Assembly (NCBI RefSeq): GCF_030817215.1
Contig: NZ_JAUSZA010000001.1
Coordinates: 450,501-514,500, forward strand
DNA length: 64,000 nucleotides
Direction: 5' to 3'
From: Paenibacillus sp. V4I3
GTDB taxonomy: Bacteria > Bacillota > Bacilli > Paenibacillales > NBRC-103111
Shown piece by piece: positions 16,004-25,293 of this stretch (its first letter is position 1; every line of letters begins with the position of its first letter). The position numbers were made by a program, and so were the translations under genes. The notes under the pieces are model-generated. The model worked only from the letters and a program-made list of their open reading frames with translations, was not told the origin of the DNA and made no database searches.

Positions 16004-19000
16004 TTACTTCTGTATAGACAATAACGCACCATTTACGTAATAATACAGCATTCCGTTCTGATCAAAGAAGACTTCCGTTGCTGTCCCCAGCGCCAAAGTA
16101 TCAACCTTCTGATATGTCGCCGCACTGTATATCCCATTTTTACCAACCAGCAGCTCTCCGGTAGCATTCGCAGCATAAATCGGTTCTGGCAATGTACTGA
16201 TTACCTGCGTAACATCATTGAGATTAAGGACCTTATTCTTTACGACTAGTTTCCCTTGACGTTCCAACAATAGAACCGGAGTATCCAAGGGATCTCTCAA
16301 GAAGTTCGGGTAACTTAGGTTGGATTGGCCTGACTTGGTTACGCTATTACCACTAACGGAATATGCGAATACGTTTGAACCGGCACTTCCCGCATTCCAG
16401 CCATACTGATACCATGTAAAGAATCTGCTCTTATCGCTAGAGAAAGCCAGATCGCCAACCCCTTTGATCACAGTTCCGTAGTTTACGGCTGCAAAGGTAG
16501 TCGAATTGAACGCAAGCAGCGTCGGCTCCCAATCACCCATCACAACATATAGAATCCCGGATTTATGGTAGATATGTCTATGAGCGATGTCACCGGAATC
16601 AACAGTTGACGTGTATGCCAAGTGCCTTACAATTTGTAAATCAGATAGGCGCACTTCCGTTATGAGCTTATTTAGATCATCATTCACGATAAAGAGACTT
16701 GAACCGTCTTCCGATAATGTAAGACCGGACGGACGATATGGAAGCTTGACCGTGTTTACAATCGTCTGTGTTTGAAGATCAACCACATATAGATTGCGGA
16801 ACGCTTCGTCGATTGCATAAGCTTTTTTGTTTACGGAATTGTAAGCAATGTCAACAACTCTGCCGTCCAACTGGACACCAGAAACCGCAACAGGGGCAAT
16901 CGCTTCGATTGAATTCTTTTCTACGATTTCGACGATATTCTTTCCGTCTAGCGTAGATACAGCAGTCAATCGATCGGTATCATTAAATACATTCTTGGCT
17001 GTACCGTCCAAGTGATAGAGGCCATTTTTCTTAAAATTGCTGTAATCATAGACTTGTACCTCGTTGTTCTTCGTTGTGTAAAACTTGTTATTGTTATTTG
17101 ACAGATCAAAAGCAATACCGTCATATGCTTGTCCAAGTCCGTATACATATTTCATATCGTCGTACTTATTGCTTGTTGCCATAAATACGTTGCCGGAACC
17201 GTTAAAGATGTAGGCACCGTCCGGAGAAATGGTAAAGTTCGTCGACATCGCATAATCGCCATGGTACGGCGAATCGTAACCACCTGGATAGGATGGCTCG
17301 ACGTATTGTCCGTTCATTACATTATACGCACTAAGATCTCTCGGTGACGTATCCGTTGTGATCGTATAGAGCTTATTCCCTAATGGAAGCGTTTGGATAT
17401 AACTCGCTTGCCGAATATCGCTTGAACCCACCTCAGCAAAAGTTTTCAAATCATATGACTTGATCTTCGTCCACTGACCTGATCCGGATGACACGTAGAG
17501 ATAACCGGAAACGACTGCGACATCAAAGGGGTCAATCGCAATTTCATGAGTACTTTCAAGCGTGAAGGTAGCCGCATTCACAACCGCAATTGCGCCTTGT
17601 TGCTGTGAAATATCCGTATAGGAAGAATGTGCCGCTTTTAGCAAAGAAACGTAGATTTTACCGTCTGCATATGTGAGACTCTCCGGTGCAAGGTTAAACG
17701 CTATGGAGGATTTATCACCTGTTTCGTAATTGACGCGATAAAGCTTCTTGTCCGTTTTATCTGTGATATAAAGGATTGGATCCGATGGATGCTGCCACGT
17801 ATCTGTGATCTCAAAATCCAGAGCTATGTGTGCATTATAATAAGTTGTAGCAAAAGCAACGCCGCTTGGTCCGGATTCCACGCCAATTTCATCTATTGCT
17901 GATGTAACGACATAATATCTTGTCGTATGTGGAAGATTCGTGCTATCGACATAGGTCGTTCCGGTTACCGTAATCGGTTGACCGTTTTGATCCTTCAAGG
18001 GGACAAACTTGCCAGCAGCAGTTGCGCTGTAATAAATATGGTAATGGTCCGCATTCGCAACTGGATTCCATTGCAAAGCGATCTCCTTATTCGATACTGT
18101 AGATGCCTTTAGACCAGTTGGCGACTCTAGTCGATCATTTATCCCATCAAGTTCCCAGTCGCTTCCGTTCCATGTTGCAAAAACAAGATACTGACTTCCG
18201 TAAACGAGCGTAAGGTTATCCCCTGTTGTGAGCGGCACCGCTTGTTCCGGCAGCTGATTACCTAGATCATGGACCTCGTAACGGTTATTGATTTGATAAG
18301 AAATCATCTCGTTGCCGCCATAATAAACCTGAGCATACACGCTACCGCTAACCGAAATGCTCGATAACAGAACCCCGGAATAATGCTGTTTTGAATTCCG
18401 ATTGGTTACGTCATACGGCGCTGGAGAAAACGATCCGCCTATAATGCTGTAGATTCCTACATCTTCTAACGTCCCAGTATATTCGGTCTGGTATGTATCG
18501 TGTGTGACTGTGTTCGAAACGTCCCATTGAAACGTCGAGTAATCTGCGATGGATGGGTACAGAGTGTATACCTTGTCATGAATGATAAAGGCAGCATTAA
18601 TATCCTCTACATTACCCGGTTCAGTAGCCGGTTCCCCGCCTGTCGGCTGCCCAGCATTCGGAACAGGATCCGGGGATGTGTTCGTTGATCCAGGTGTAGT
18701 ACCTGGCATAACCGGAGAGTTTCCTGTTACTTCCTTCCCGCCAATTACGACGAGCTTCACTAGATCGCCAAGTGTATATTTCTTTACAATTTGTTCAAAG
18801 CTTACGCCTTCCACATTAATCACTGCAATAAGGATCGATCCTTCTCCCGTCACCTTCGCGGCTGCTTGCAAAATGATCTGCTCCAATATGGCATTGCCCA
18901 GCAGCTTGATTCCTGAGCCTTCCGAACCTGCTTGCGTTTCAAGCAAGGTGACAACGGATTGACTGGAAATCTCGAGGGTTACCGTCGACTTCAGGTCAAC

Positions 19001-20041
19001 TTTCACAAATGTCCCTACTAGCTGAACGACATCATTCACAGTCGTTCCTTGGATGGAAATGGATTGGAAGCCCTCGTTTCCTTGCTCTTGTTCTAATTTC
19101 GCACCCGAATTGATAATGGTATCGCTTATTCTCGTAGAACCTTTAGCAAAAACTCTGACTCTGCCGAAGTCCTTCTGAACCATCATCTGATTGAGGGTTG
19201 AATCTTGAATTTCAATACTGTTTTCTCCGCCCCCATTCACAATCGTTCTTCCTTTTACTGTCACGTGATCAAGGAACACTTCCCCTTCCCCTATCCCCGC
19301 TGCCAAGATGAGGTCGCCTTTAATCACAGCATTTTTTATAGTGACACCGCCGCTGTTGACCGTCATATTCCCTTCAACATCAGCTTTTGGAGTATAAGTT
19401 CCAGGCTCATGGATCAGTTGCCCTACGGCATTATCTAGCATCACTACGGCTTCTGCTCTTGTAATGGATTTCTGAGGACGGAAGCTCTGATCAGGATATC
19501 CGTTAAGATAACCCTCCGAGGCGACTGCTTTTATGTAAGGCTTGCTCCAGTCAGACATTTGCTGCTCATCGTGAAACGTTCGCGTATCGCTCTTTGGTAA
19601 CACGTCTTTTAATTGCATAAGTTGATAGATGATTTTGGCAGCCTGTTCTCTGCTAATCGGTTGATCTGGACGAAAGGTGCCGTCATCGAACCCAGAAATA
19701 TAGCCGGCATATTTTGCTTTGGCTACATCGTTATAGAACCATTTTTCCTGAGAAACATCTTTGAAGGTTTGGTCATCCTTATGGGGATACCCTAACGCCT
19801 TGTTGACAAGCGATATGAATTCCGCCCTGGTAATGACTTTATCAGGTTGAAAGGTTTGATCGGCATAGCCCGAAATCAATCCATTACCGATCCATTCGTT
19901 TATGGCATCCTCTGCCCAATACCCGTTTATGTCACGTAAAGATGGTTGATTTTCTGCTTGCACTAAACCTGAAAAAGATACGATTTGAACGGTCAAAAAC
20001 ATAACGATAAATACAATTTTCCCTAATAACCTCGCCAACAT
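16004..20041 (-). CDS. large S-layer-anchored surface protein (3 SLH, FN3, beta-propeller)
   Basis: This 1345-residue protein starts at 20041 (MLARLLGKIVFIVMF) behind AGAGGAAG; a longer frame would run back into the riboswitch terminator. A signal peptide is followed by three SLH domains (about residues 30-205, e.g. YWAEDAINEWIGNGLISGYADQ) that bind pyruvylated secondary wall polymer. A right-handed beta-helix-like stretch (210-440) and a Thr/Pro linker come next, then an FN3 domain (about 640-740, SPTGLKASTVSNKEIALQW) and C-terminal propeller/NHL-like repeats (about 750-1345). A c-di-GMP-I riboswitch precedes it. It probably acts as an adhesin or biofilm surface protein. Confidence 0.88.
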   Translation of the reverse strand: MLARLLGKIVFIVMFLTVQIVSFSGLVQAENQPSLRDINGYWAEDAINEWIGNGLISGYADQTFQPDKVITRAEFISLVNKALGYPHKDDQTFKDVSQEKWFYNDVAKAKYAGYISGFDDGTFRPDQPISREQAAKIIYQLMQLKDVLPKSDTRTFHDEQQMSDWSKPYIKAVASEGYLNGYPDQSFRPQKSITRAEAVVMLDNAVGQLIHEPGTYTPKADVEGNMTVNSGGVTIKNAVIKGDLILAAGIGEGEVFLDHVTVKGRTIVNGGGENSIEIQDSTLNQMMVQKDFGRVRVFAKGSTRISDTIINSGAKLEQEQGNEGFQSISIQGTTVNDVVQLVGTFVKVDLKSTVTLEISSQSVVTLLETQAGSEGSGIKLLGNAILEQIILQAAAKVTGEGSILIAVINVEGVSFEQIVKKYTLGDLVKLVVIGGKEVTGNSPVMPGTTPGSTNTSPDPVPNAGQPTGGEPATEPGNVEDINAAFIIHDKVYTLYPSIADYSTFQWDVSNTVTHDTYQTEYTGTLEDVGIYSIIGGSFSPAPYDVTNRNSKQHYSGVLLSSISVSGSVYAQVYYGGNEMISYQINNRYEVHDLGNQLPEQAVPLTTGDNLTLVYGSQYLVFATWNGSDWELDGINDRLESPTGLKASTVSNKEIALQWNPVANADHYHIYYSATAAGKFVPLKDQNGQPITVTGTTYVDSTNLPHTTRYYVVTSAIDEIGVESGPSGVAFATTYYNAHIALDFEITDTWQHPSDPILYITDKTDKKLYRVNYETGDKSSIAFNLAPESLTYADGKIYVSLLKAAHSSYTDISQQQGAIAVVNAATFTLESTHEIAIDPFDVAVVSGYLYVSSGSGQWTKIKSYDLKTFAEVGSSDIRQASYIQTLPLGNKLYTITTDTSPRDLSAYNVMNGQYVEPSYPGGYDSPYHGDYAMSTNFTISPDGAYIFNGSGNVFMATSNKYDDMKYVYGLGQAYDGIAFDLSNNNNKFYTTKNNEVQVYDYSNFKKNGLYHLDGTAKNVFNDTDRLTAVSTLDGKNIVEIVEKNSIEAIAPVAVSGVQLDGRVVDIAYNSVNKKAYAIDEAFRNLYVVDLQTQTIVNTVKLPYRPSGLTLSEDGSSLFIVNDDLNKLITEVRLSDLQIVRHLAYTSTVDSGDIAHRHIYHKSGILYVVMGDWEPTLLAFNSTTFAAVNYGTVIKGVGDLAFSSDKSRFFTWYQYGWNAGSAGSNVFAYSVSGNSVTKSGQSNLSYPNFLRDPLDTPVLLLERQGKLVVKNKVLNLNDVTQVISTLPEPIYAANATGELLVGKNGIYSAATYQKVDTLALGTATEVFFDQNGMLYYYVNGALLSIQK

Positions 20042-20078
20042 ATAATCTTCCTCTCTTTTACTTTGATATAAAGGCAAT

Positions 20079-20116
20079 AAAAAAGCCACTCCAAAAGGAA
20101 TGTAGGCAGCCCGGCT
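20079..20116 (-). terminator. riboswitch expression-platform terminator
   Basis: GCCGGGCTGCC of the P1 3' strand and following bases can pair with GGAGTGGC ahead of six U (opposite 20079-20084). The overlap with the aptamer closing stem implies an on-switch. Confidence 0.6.
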
Positions 20117-20186
20117 GTCGTACAAGGAAGTGCCCTTGCTTAGACCCGTGGCTTTGCGTCTCCGCCTTTCGGACGGATTTGCCGTT
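20107..20186 (-). promoter_or_regulatory. c-di-GMP-I (GEMM) riboswitch aptamer
   Basis: The minus strand reads GGCAAATCCGTC, CGAAAGG, then GGAGACGCAAAGCCACGGG, TCTAAGCAAGGG and, after P2, GACAGCCGGG. All invariant class-I c-di-GMP aptamer elements are present. It lies about 65 bp upstream of the SLH-protein start. Confidence 0.92.
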
Positions 20187-20393
20187 TCTTATTCTATGGA
20201 ATGACTCTAGGACCTATCGAATAGTTCTAATTGCCTAGCAACAATTATATACTTAATTAATCTAATAGAAAAGAAATATCTTCCATTTTCGACAAATTAT
20301 TTTTAAATTCTTCTTTGAAATACTTACGACTGAATCCCAATTCAGCGCTTGCCTCTGCTCCTCATCGTGTTATTTTCTCTAATAAAAGGGTCG

Positions 20394-20516
20394 TCACACA
20401 AGCAGAAAGACGATTTCCAAGCACTTATTTAGCATCTCATTCTCCCGTTTCAGCTGTTGAATGTATCGATTTTGATCAAAGTACTCCTGTCGTCTCCCCG
20501 CTGGTCTAGCAGTCCG
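20394..20516 (-). pseudogene. IS3-type transposase OrfA relic
   Basis: The minus-strand frame encodes about 40 residues, GRRQEYFDQNRYIQQLKREN then EMLNKCLEIV, ending in TGA at 20394. This is the charged coiled-coil C-terminus typical of IS3/IS1182-type HTH transposase subunits. An in-frame TGA directly upstream and the absence of a start show it is a fragment. The remainder of 20190-20635 shows nothing else recognisable. Confidence 0.45.
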
Positions 20517-20635
20517 AATTCACTTTTACCAAGGGATTTTTCCAAGCGAAGTATGTCGTATATTGTAGAATTAACGCAAATGCCTTATAGTGGTTAAAAA
20601 TACCATAAATGCTTAAGCCAATATAATACGATTAA

Positions 20636-20707
20636 AGGCACATTCGCGCGAAAGCCGGAGTCGCAAAGCCACGGGTCTACGTCCCCTTCGGGATATGATA
20701 GCCGGGC
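20636..20707 (+). promoter_or_regulatory. c-di-GMP-I (GEMM) riboswitch aptamer
   Basis: On the plus strand: GGCACATT, CGCGAAAG, then CCGGAGTCGCAAAGCCACGG, GTCTACG, a short P2 with a TTCG loop, and GATAGCCGGG. Two positions differ from the neighbouring copies (GTCGCAAAG instead of GACGCAAAG, and CTACG instead of CTAAG), so affinity may differ. It controls the paralogous MORN gene at 20778. Confidence 0.88.
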
Positions 20708-20729
20708 CGCTCTATAGATTGGCTTTTTT
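20699..20729 (+). terminator. riboswitch expression-platform terminator
   Basis: AGCCGGG... pairs with ...GGCT before six T (20724-20729), overlapping the aptamer's 3' P1 strand. This is the same architecture as the two minus-strand copies. Confidence 0.65.
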
Positions 20730-20777
20730 GCATGCATGAAATTTATTGAGATTTTAATAAAAGGGGTGTATTTCAAC

Positions 20778-23030
20778 ATGAAGTTTAAAAAGATTGCGTT
20801 AGGGGCAGTTGCGCTCATGCTTGCGCTTGGCTCGTTGTCCTTCTTGCCGGAAGCGCATATAAGCGCTGCTACATTCGTCAAAGAGGATAACTTAATGGAC
20901 TATACGGTACCTAGGTTCCCGATCATTACCGATTCCAAGATGGTTTGGATGGGAGATGACGAGAACAAATTCTATCAAGTGTTCTCCCGGGATTTGTCTA
21001 GTGGCGAATTAAAACAGCTAACCGAAACCCAGACCTACAAAGATAAATTATCGGCAGCGAATAATTATGCTATTTATCGGGATAGTCAAAAATTTATCAT
21101 GATGGTTAATCTTCAAACCGGCGAATCTATCCAAACAGATGTCAAGCCGGGCTATTATGAAGATCTTCAAACGGACGGCGAATACATAGTCTACAAAGAT
21201 GTATCTACAAGCACTCTTAATGTGTACAATATGACAACAAAGGAAACAAATATCATTGGAAAAGGACAAGACGCTACTTTGGCGAACAGCCAAGTCGCCT
21301 ATTATGGTATTACGGAGAATAGGCTTAAGCTTTACGACATTGCAAGCAATACTTCACGAGTTCTGTGGGATAAAAAGGATGGCAGTTTATATAACAGTCA
21401 TCCAGTCGCATTCAACGGAAAATACATCGTATGGATACAACAGCCATACAATCAACTAAAATATCAATTAAGAATGATCGACGTTACGCAACCGGATTCA
21501 CTACCTAGTGTACTTAGCCTATTTGACAAGGTAGCTATCCCTGTCGTTACTTTCGTAAGTAAGGAAATTGCGGCATGGACCATTGAGAAAGATGGACATG
21601 AAGTGGTGATGGCAGCAAACTTGCAAAACAAGCAAGCTGATGCAGCAGCCGATCAAGGGGAGAAACTATTGGGTGTTACCGGAAGCACAATTATTTTGAA
21701 GAACGTCGATAACAATCTGATTCTTCGAACCCTTCAATCTACAGGTGAAGGTAACGCTATTCAGGATACACTTGTTTCAGCTATCCCTTATGCAGCTAAC
21801 ATACCTGAACAAGTGACAGGCTTCTTCGGAGGAAACAGTCCGAGCAGCGTGCACGAGTTGGCAACTTCCGATCGCGCGGTTATTTTGTCCTCTCCGTTCG
21901 AGAATCCGTTTTCCTATAAGGGGAGCGATTATACAAGCATTTGGTATAGAGACGATTCGAAACTTGAACTGACCAAAGCTCTTCATCCGGATCAGAAAAT
22001 GGTGAGCCTCCCATGGTCGGTCGACGTACGAGAAGCATTCGATTACCATGTCCTAAAAATGGTCTATATGCCATCTCGTGTCCCTTCCGGTCAGCTTAGC
22101 AAGCTGGGGATTTATAAACTCGTTGAGGGCGAATGGATCTATGCAGGGGGGATTATCGAGGAAAAAAATCAACTTCTACGTACCCACATTCATAGCGGTG
22201 GGGTTTACGCAGTGCTTTATCAAGATATGAATGCAGCGTCCCTCCGGGACTATTGGATACGGAAAACCATTACGCAAGTGAACGCAGACAAACCTATCCG
22301 TGTCTTTCTTGACGGAGAGGAAGTAATCTTCCATGAACAGCCTCAACTTAAGGACAGCTCTACAACGGTTGAGTTTCGACCTATTTTCGAAAAGCTGGGT
22401 TTGCAAGTTAATTGGAACGAAGCATCCCAAACGGTTACAGGCAGCAAAGAGGGATCGTCGATTAGTCTCACATTAGGAAAGTCGCAAGCAACCGTTAATG
22501 AAGAGACATCCGAACTACCAACAGCCCCTTACCTTCAAAAAGGGTATACGTTCGTCCCTCTTAGATTGGTTGGTGAAGCTTCCGGCCGAAAAGTGGTATG
22601 GGATGCGAACCTCAAAGCCGTGTATCTCTATGACCCTGCAACGGAAGGCAAGCTGTACAACAAAGCGGGCAACTTGCTTTATGAAGGTCAGCTTAAAGAC
22701 GGACAAATGCACGGAAAAGGGAAGCTCTTTCATGAAGATGGCACTGTCTGGTACGATGCCACGTTCGTTAATGATAATGTAGTGGGCTGGGGAACCATTT
22801 ATTTTAATGGAGAAATTTTTGGTAGAGACCGAACTGGTGACGTTCTGATTGGACAATTCAAGAACGGGATTCCTGACGGATATGTGACAAGTATTAATGA
22901 TAACGGCAAACTAATTTATGAGGGTTACGAAGTTCAAGGAAGATTCAATGGCAGGGGAAAGTATTATGAAGATGGCAAACTCGATTATGAAGGCGAGTTT
23001 AAAGATGGTCAGCCTGTACACTCAAATTAA
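20778..23030 (+). CDS. secreted MORN-repeat protein, paralog of 12488-15148
   Basis: This 750-residue protein starts at ATG 20778 (MKFKKIALGAVALML) behind AAAAGGGGTG; an ATG 42 bp earlier lies directly after the riboswitch terminator and lacks a ribosome site. A signal peptide precedes an N-terminal beta-propeller region. A Cu_amine_oxidN1 domain spans about 505-630 (VFLDGEEVIFHE to TFVPLRLVGEASGR), followed by four or five MORN repeats (LYEGQLKDGQMHGKGKLF type). Domain order matches the 886-residue paralog on the opposite side of the SLH gene. Here the c-di-GMP riboswitch is intact. MORN repeats outside eukaryotic-type signalling are poorly understood, and the function is unknown. Confidence 0.87.
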   Translation: MKFKKIALGAVALMLALGSLSFLPEAHISAATFVKEDNLMDYTVPRFPIITDSKMVWMGDDENKFYQVFSRDLSSGELKQLTETQTYKDKLSAANNYAIYRDSQKFIMMVNLQTGESIQTDVKPGYYEDLQTDGEYIVYKDVSTSTLNVYNMTTKETNIIGKGQDATLANSQVAYYGITENRLKLYDIASNTSRVLWDKKDGSLYNSHPVAFNGKYIVWIQQPYNQLKYQLRMIDVTQPDSLPSVLSLFDKVAIPVVTFVSKEIAAWTIEKDGHEVVMAANLQNKQADAAADQGEKLLGVTGSTIILKNVDNNLILRTLQSTGEGNAIQDTLVSAIPYAANIPEQVTGFFGGNSPSSVHELATSDRAVILSSPFENPFSYKGSDYTSIWYRDDSKLELTKALHPDQKMVSLPWSVDVREAFDYHVLKMVYMPSRVPSGQLSKLGIYKLVEGEWIYAGGIIEEKNQLLRTHIHSGGVYAVLYQDMNAASLRDYWIRKTITQVNADKPIRVFLDGEEVIFHEQPQLKDSSTTVEFRPIFEKLGLQVNWNEASQTVTGSKEGSSISLTLGKSQATVNEETSELPTAPYLQKGYTFVPLRLVGEASGRKVVWDANLKAVYLYDPATEGKLYNKAGNLLYEGQLKDGQMHGKGKLFHEDGTVWYDATFVNDNVVGWGTIYFNGEIFGRDRTGDVLIGQFKNGIPDGYVTSINDNGKLIYEGYEVQGRFNGRGKYYEDGKLDYEGEFKDGQPVHSN

Positions 23031-23116
23031 TGATTAGGAAGTACGACGAAGCCGTTGGATTTATTGGGAAATGGCTGATAAATTTTCATACAAAATAATA
23101 CCTGCTAACATTATGG

Positions 23117-23155
23117 TAAAAACGCCCTTTCAGCACCTTTGCTGGGGGCGTTTTT
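23117..23155. terminator. bidirectional terminator between convergent genes
   Basis: AACGCCC...CAGCA-CCTT-TGCTG...GGGCGTT (23121-23151) has A-rich and T-rich flanks on both sides. It separates the MORN gene from the LysM/3D gene. Confidence 0.85.
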
Positions 23156-23235
23156 GAGCTGTAACTGTTATTTTAAATGAACCTTGCCTCTTCGGATGTC
23201 CCGATTGACCCTTAGCCTAGTAAATTGCTATCGCT

Positions 23236-23925
23236 TTAAACATTCTCTCTATCTAGCAAATAGACTTTCACATTCTTCTTCACGCCGAATTCCTGAGCTT
23301 CACTCAAATCATTCATGAATACATCAATTCTCGAACCGCGAATAGCCGAACCTATATCCTCCGCCTTGCGAATGCCGATGCCGTCAATGAACACTGTAGA
23401 TCCCAAAGGGATTACTGCAGGATCCACGGCGATCGTGCGTCCTTCTTTGGCTTTAAGACCACTAAATGTGATGCCATACATGGGATGGGAAGCCTTTTTA
23501 CCTGTTGATTCAAAGCCCGCCGTATAAGCTGTAAGGGTTGTGTTCAACACTTTTTTAATTATTTTCTTTTGACCATTTGGTAAACCAATCTCATCTCCAC
23601 CCATCGGAATCGTTAAACTTTGACCAATCGTTAGCTGGTTCGGATTTGGAATATTGTTTGAGTTGATAATGTCATCTACGGATACGCCAAAATCCCGAGC
23701 AATTTTGTACAGCGTATCTCCTCGGTCCACTTGATACTGCGTCCGAGGCTGAACAAGCTCAGCTTGAGGGGCCTCTTCCACAGGACCTGCGTTTCTTGCC
23801 ATACTATACGTAGGAGGCAATTCCCCCCCATCTTCACTTTCAGGGTACGAATAGGCTGGTTGCACCTGCCACAAACAAAGCAGCAACGGAAACGTCAAAG
23901 TAACATAAAGAATTTTACGAAACAT
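23236..23925 (-). CDS. LysM and 3D-domain cell-wall protein
   Basis: This 229-residue exported protein has a signal peptide (MFRKILYVTLTFPLLLCLW). One LysM domain lies at about 66-110 (YQVDRGDTLYKIARDFGVS to LTIGQSLTIP) and binds peptidoglycan. A C-terminal 3D domain spans about 130-229, with IAVDPAVIPLGSTVFIDG and RIDVFMNDLSEAQEFG, carrying the conserved Asp residues of the double-psi barrel shared with MltA and YocH/YuiC. It is likely a muralytic or wall-remodelling enzyme. It stands alone, convergent with the MORN gene. Confidence 0.9.
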   Translation of the reverse strand: MFRKILYVTLTFPLLLCLWQVQPAYSYPESEDGGELPPTYSMARNAGPVEEAPQAELVQPRTQYQVDRGDTLYKIARDFGVSVDDIINSNNIPNPNQLTIGQSLTIPMGGDEIGLPNGQKKIIKKVLNTTLTAYTAGFESTGKKASHPMYGITFSGLKAKEGRTIAVDPAVIPLGSTVFIDGIGIRKAEDIGSAIRGSRIDVFMNDLSEAQEFGVKKNVKVYLLDRENV

Positions 23926-24036
23926 AGTATTTCCTCCTCTTAAAAAATAATAGAGTTATAGCTACTAGATTCGTCCAATTCTATGATTTATATACGTCTT
24001 ACATTAATTTTTTTGCTGAGGGCGGAGGATAGTTTA

Positions 24037-24084
24037 ATGAAATGTGAGCACGAACGCAAACAAGGCGGAGAGAGTATCAAATAA
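24037..24084 (+). CDS. possible 15-codon ORF or gene remnant
   Basis: ATG 24037 follows GGCGGAGG at good spacing, but the frame stops after 15 codons. A different frame continues with coding-like sequence (KHEKIGEEIRKL, NESWLKLTNVNEEKAAG) up to a proper terminator at 24171-24198. This looks like either a small frameshifted gene or a decayed one. No family was recognised. The rest of 23926-24266 shows nothing else. Confidence 0.25.
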   Translation: MKCEHERKQGGESIK

Positions 24085-24170
24085 TAAGCATGAAAAAATA
24101 GGTGAAGAAATAAGAAAGCTTAGTAGCATACAAAACGAATCTTGGCTTAAACTAACAAACGTGAACGAAG

Positions 24171-24198
24171 AAAAGGCTGCCGGTGTGGCAGTCTTTTT
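24171..24198 (+). terminator. rho-independent terminator, plus strand
   Basis: GGCTGCC-GGTGT-GGCAGTC (24175-24193) is followed by five T. It ends whatever transcript crosses the small-ORF region at 24037. Confidence 0.7.
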
Positions 24199-24266
24199 GC
24201 TTTTCAACAAATAGCGGTTACATCATTAAATATTCCTTGACAGGAATATTCCATTCGGAGTATATT

Positions 24267-24614
24267 ATGTTTATGAATAAGACTTTCAGTGCTCTTGCCG
24301 AGCCAAACCGCTTGCATATTGTCGAGCTCTTGCGTGACGGCCCTCTTACCGTCGGGGAAATAGCGGATCGGCTTGAGCTCCAGCAGCCGCAAGTATCCAA
24401 GCATCTCCGCGTGCTTAGTGATGCAGAACTAGTCGAGGTACAACCGTCTGCGAATAAAAGAATCTATAAACTGCAGTTTCAGTCGCTCAAAGAACTGGAT
24501 GGCTGGCTAGACTCTTTCCGCCGCATGTGGGAAGAGAGATTCGATCGTTTGGACGATTATTTGCAGCAAATGTTAGAGAAGGAAAAGAAAAAACAATTTG
24601 ATTTGGAGGATTAG
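24267..24614 (+). CDS. ArsR-family transcriptional regulator
   Basis: This 115-residue winged-helix regulator begins at ATG 24267 (MFMNKTFSALAEPNRLHIVEL) behind GGAG at 6 nt. The HTH_5 domain spans residues 5-85, with recognition-helix region LELQQPQVSKHLRVL. There is no ArsR-type Cys metal motif, so it is the non-metal SdpR/YgaV-like type. The C-terminal helix is Trp- and Lys-rich. It ends 2 bp before the SRPBCC gene; such pairs are common, and the regulator usually controls its own operon. Confidence 0.92.
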   Translation: MFMNKTFSALAEPNRLHIVELLRDGPLTVGEIADRLELQQPQVSKHLRVLSDAELVEVQPSANKRIYKLQFQSLKELDGWLDSFRRMWEERFDRLDDYLQQMLEKEKKKQFDLED

Positions 24615-24616
24615 AC

Positions 24617-25150
24617 ATGACTCAAGAAAAATCAGGGAATAACTTCGATGTAACCTTAGAGGGAGGCGAGCTGGTTCTTACTCGCACCTTCAATGCCCCT
24701 CGTGAACTCGTCTTCAAAGCGTGGACTGAGGCTGAACATTTAGCGCACTGGTGGGGACCAACAAGCTTTGAATTAAGCGTACACACCTTAGATCTTCGCC
24801 CAGGAGGTAGCTTCCACTACTGCATGAAATCGGCTGAAGGCTTTGAAATGTGGGGTAAGTTTGTCTACCATGAAATTAATTCCCCGGAGAAACTCGTCTA
24901 CGTGAATTCCTTTTCCGATGCAGAAGCTAACATTATCCGAGCACCATTCAGCGAAAACTTTCCGCTGGAAATAATGAATAAGTTATCTTTTACTGAAAAT
25001 GAAGGAAAAACCACACTGATCATGCGTGGAGGCCCTATCAATGCAACTGAGGAAGAACATAAGTTCTTTGAGGGTATGTATGATTCCATGAAACAAGGCT
25101 TCGGCGGAACGTTCGATCAGCTCGATGCCTACTTAGCCAAAGTGGTATAA
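24617..25150 (+). CDS. SRPBCC / AHSA1-like domain protein
   Basis: This 177-residue protein has the AHSA1 (activator of Hsp90 ATPase homolog) START-like fold. It begins with LTRTFNAPRELVFKAWTEAEHLAHWWGP near residue 20, then DLRPGGSFHYCM and a C-terminal helix GMYDSMKQGFGGTFDQLDAYL. These proteins form a hydrophobic cavity for small ligands, but a specific ligand cannot be named. It is co-transcribed with the ArsR gene and followed by a strong terminator. Confidence 0.92.
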   Translation: MTQEKSGNNFDVTLEGGELVLTRTFNAPRELVFKAWTEAEHLAHWWGPTSFELSVHTLDLRPGGSFHYCMKSAEGFEMWGKFVYHEINSPEKLVYVNSFSDAEANIIRAPFSENFPLEIMNKLSFTENEGKTTLIMRGGPINATEEEHKFFEGMYDSMKQGFGGTFDQLDAYLAKVV

Positions 25151-25179
25151 GAGTTTTTCCCGGTTTAAAAGATGTTTCT

Positions 25180-25236
25180 TGCGCCACTCTAGCTGCACTT
25201 GCCGATCCAGGCATGCCGCTAGGGTGGCGTTTTTTC
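25180..25236 (+). terminator. rho-independent terminator after the ArsR-SRPBCC operon
   Basis: GCCACTCTAGC (from 25183) pairs with GCTAGGGTGGC (ending 25229) across an inner hairpin, followed by a T-rich tail on the plus strand. Confidence 0.85.
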
Positions 25237-25293
25237 TTTTTTGGGGATGTGAGCTCACGCCGGTAATTAGCAATGACGCCTTCGCGATAGGTC

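Noticed and set aside
20315..20509. 64-codon plus-strand frame in the gap between the SLH and MORN genes
   Set aside because: It is antisense to the transposase relic and has no ribosome site or known motif.
24085..24213. Coding-like stretch KHEKIGEEIRKL to EEKAAG on the plus strand
   Set aside because: It has no start with a ribosome site in that frame and reads through a terminator; kept only as a possible remnant with the 15-codon ORF at 24037.
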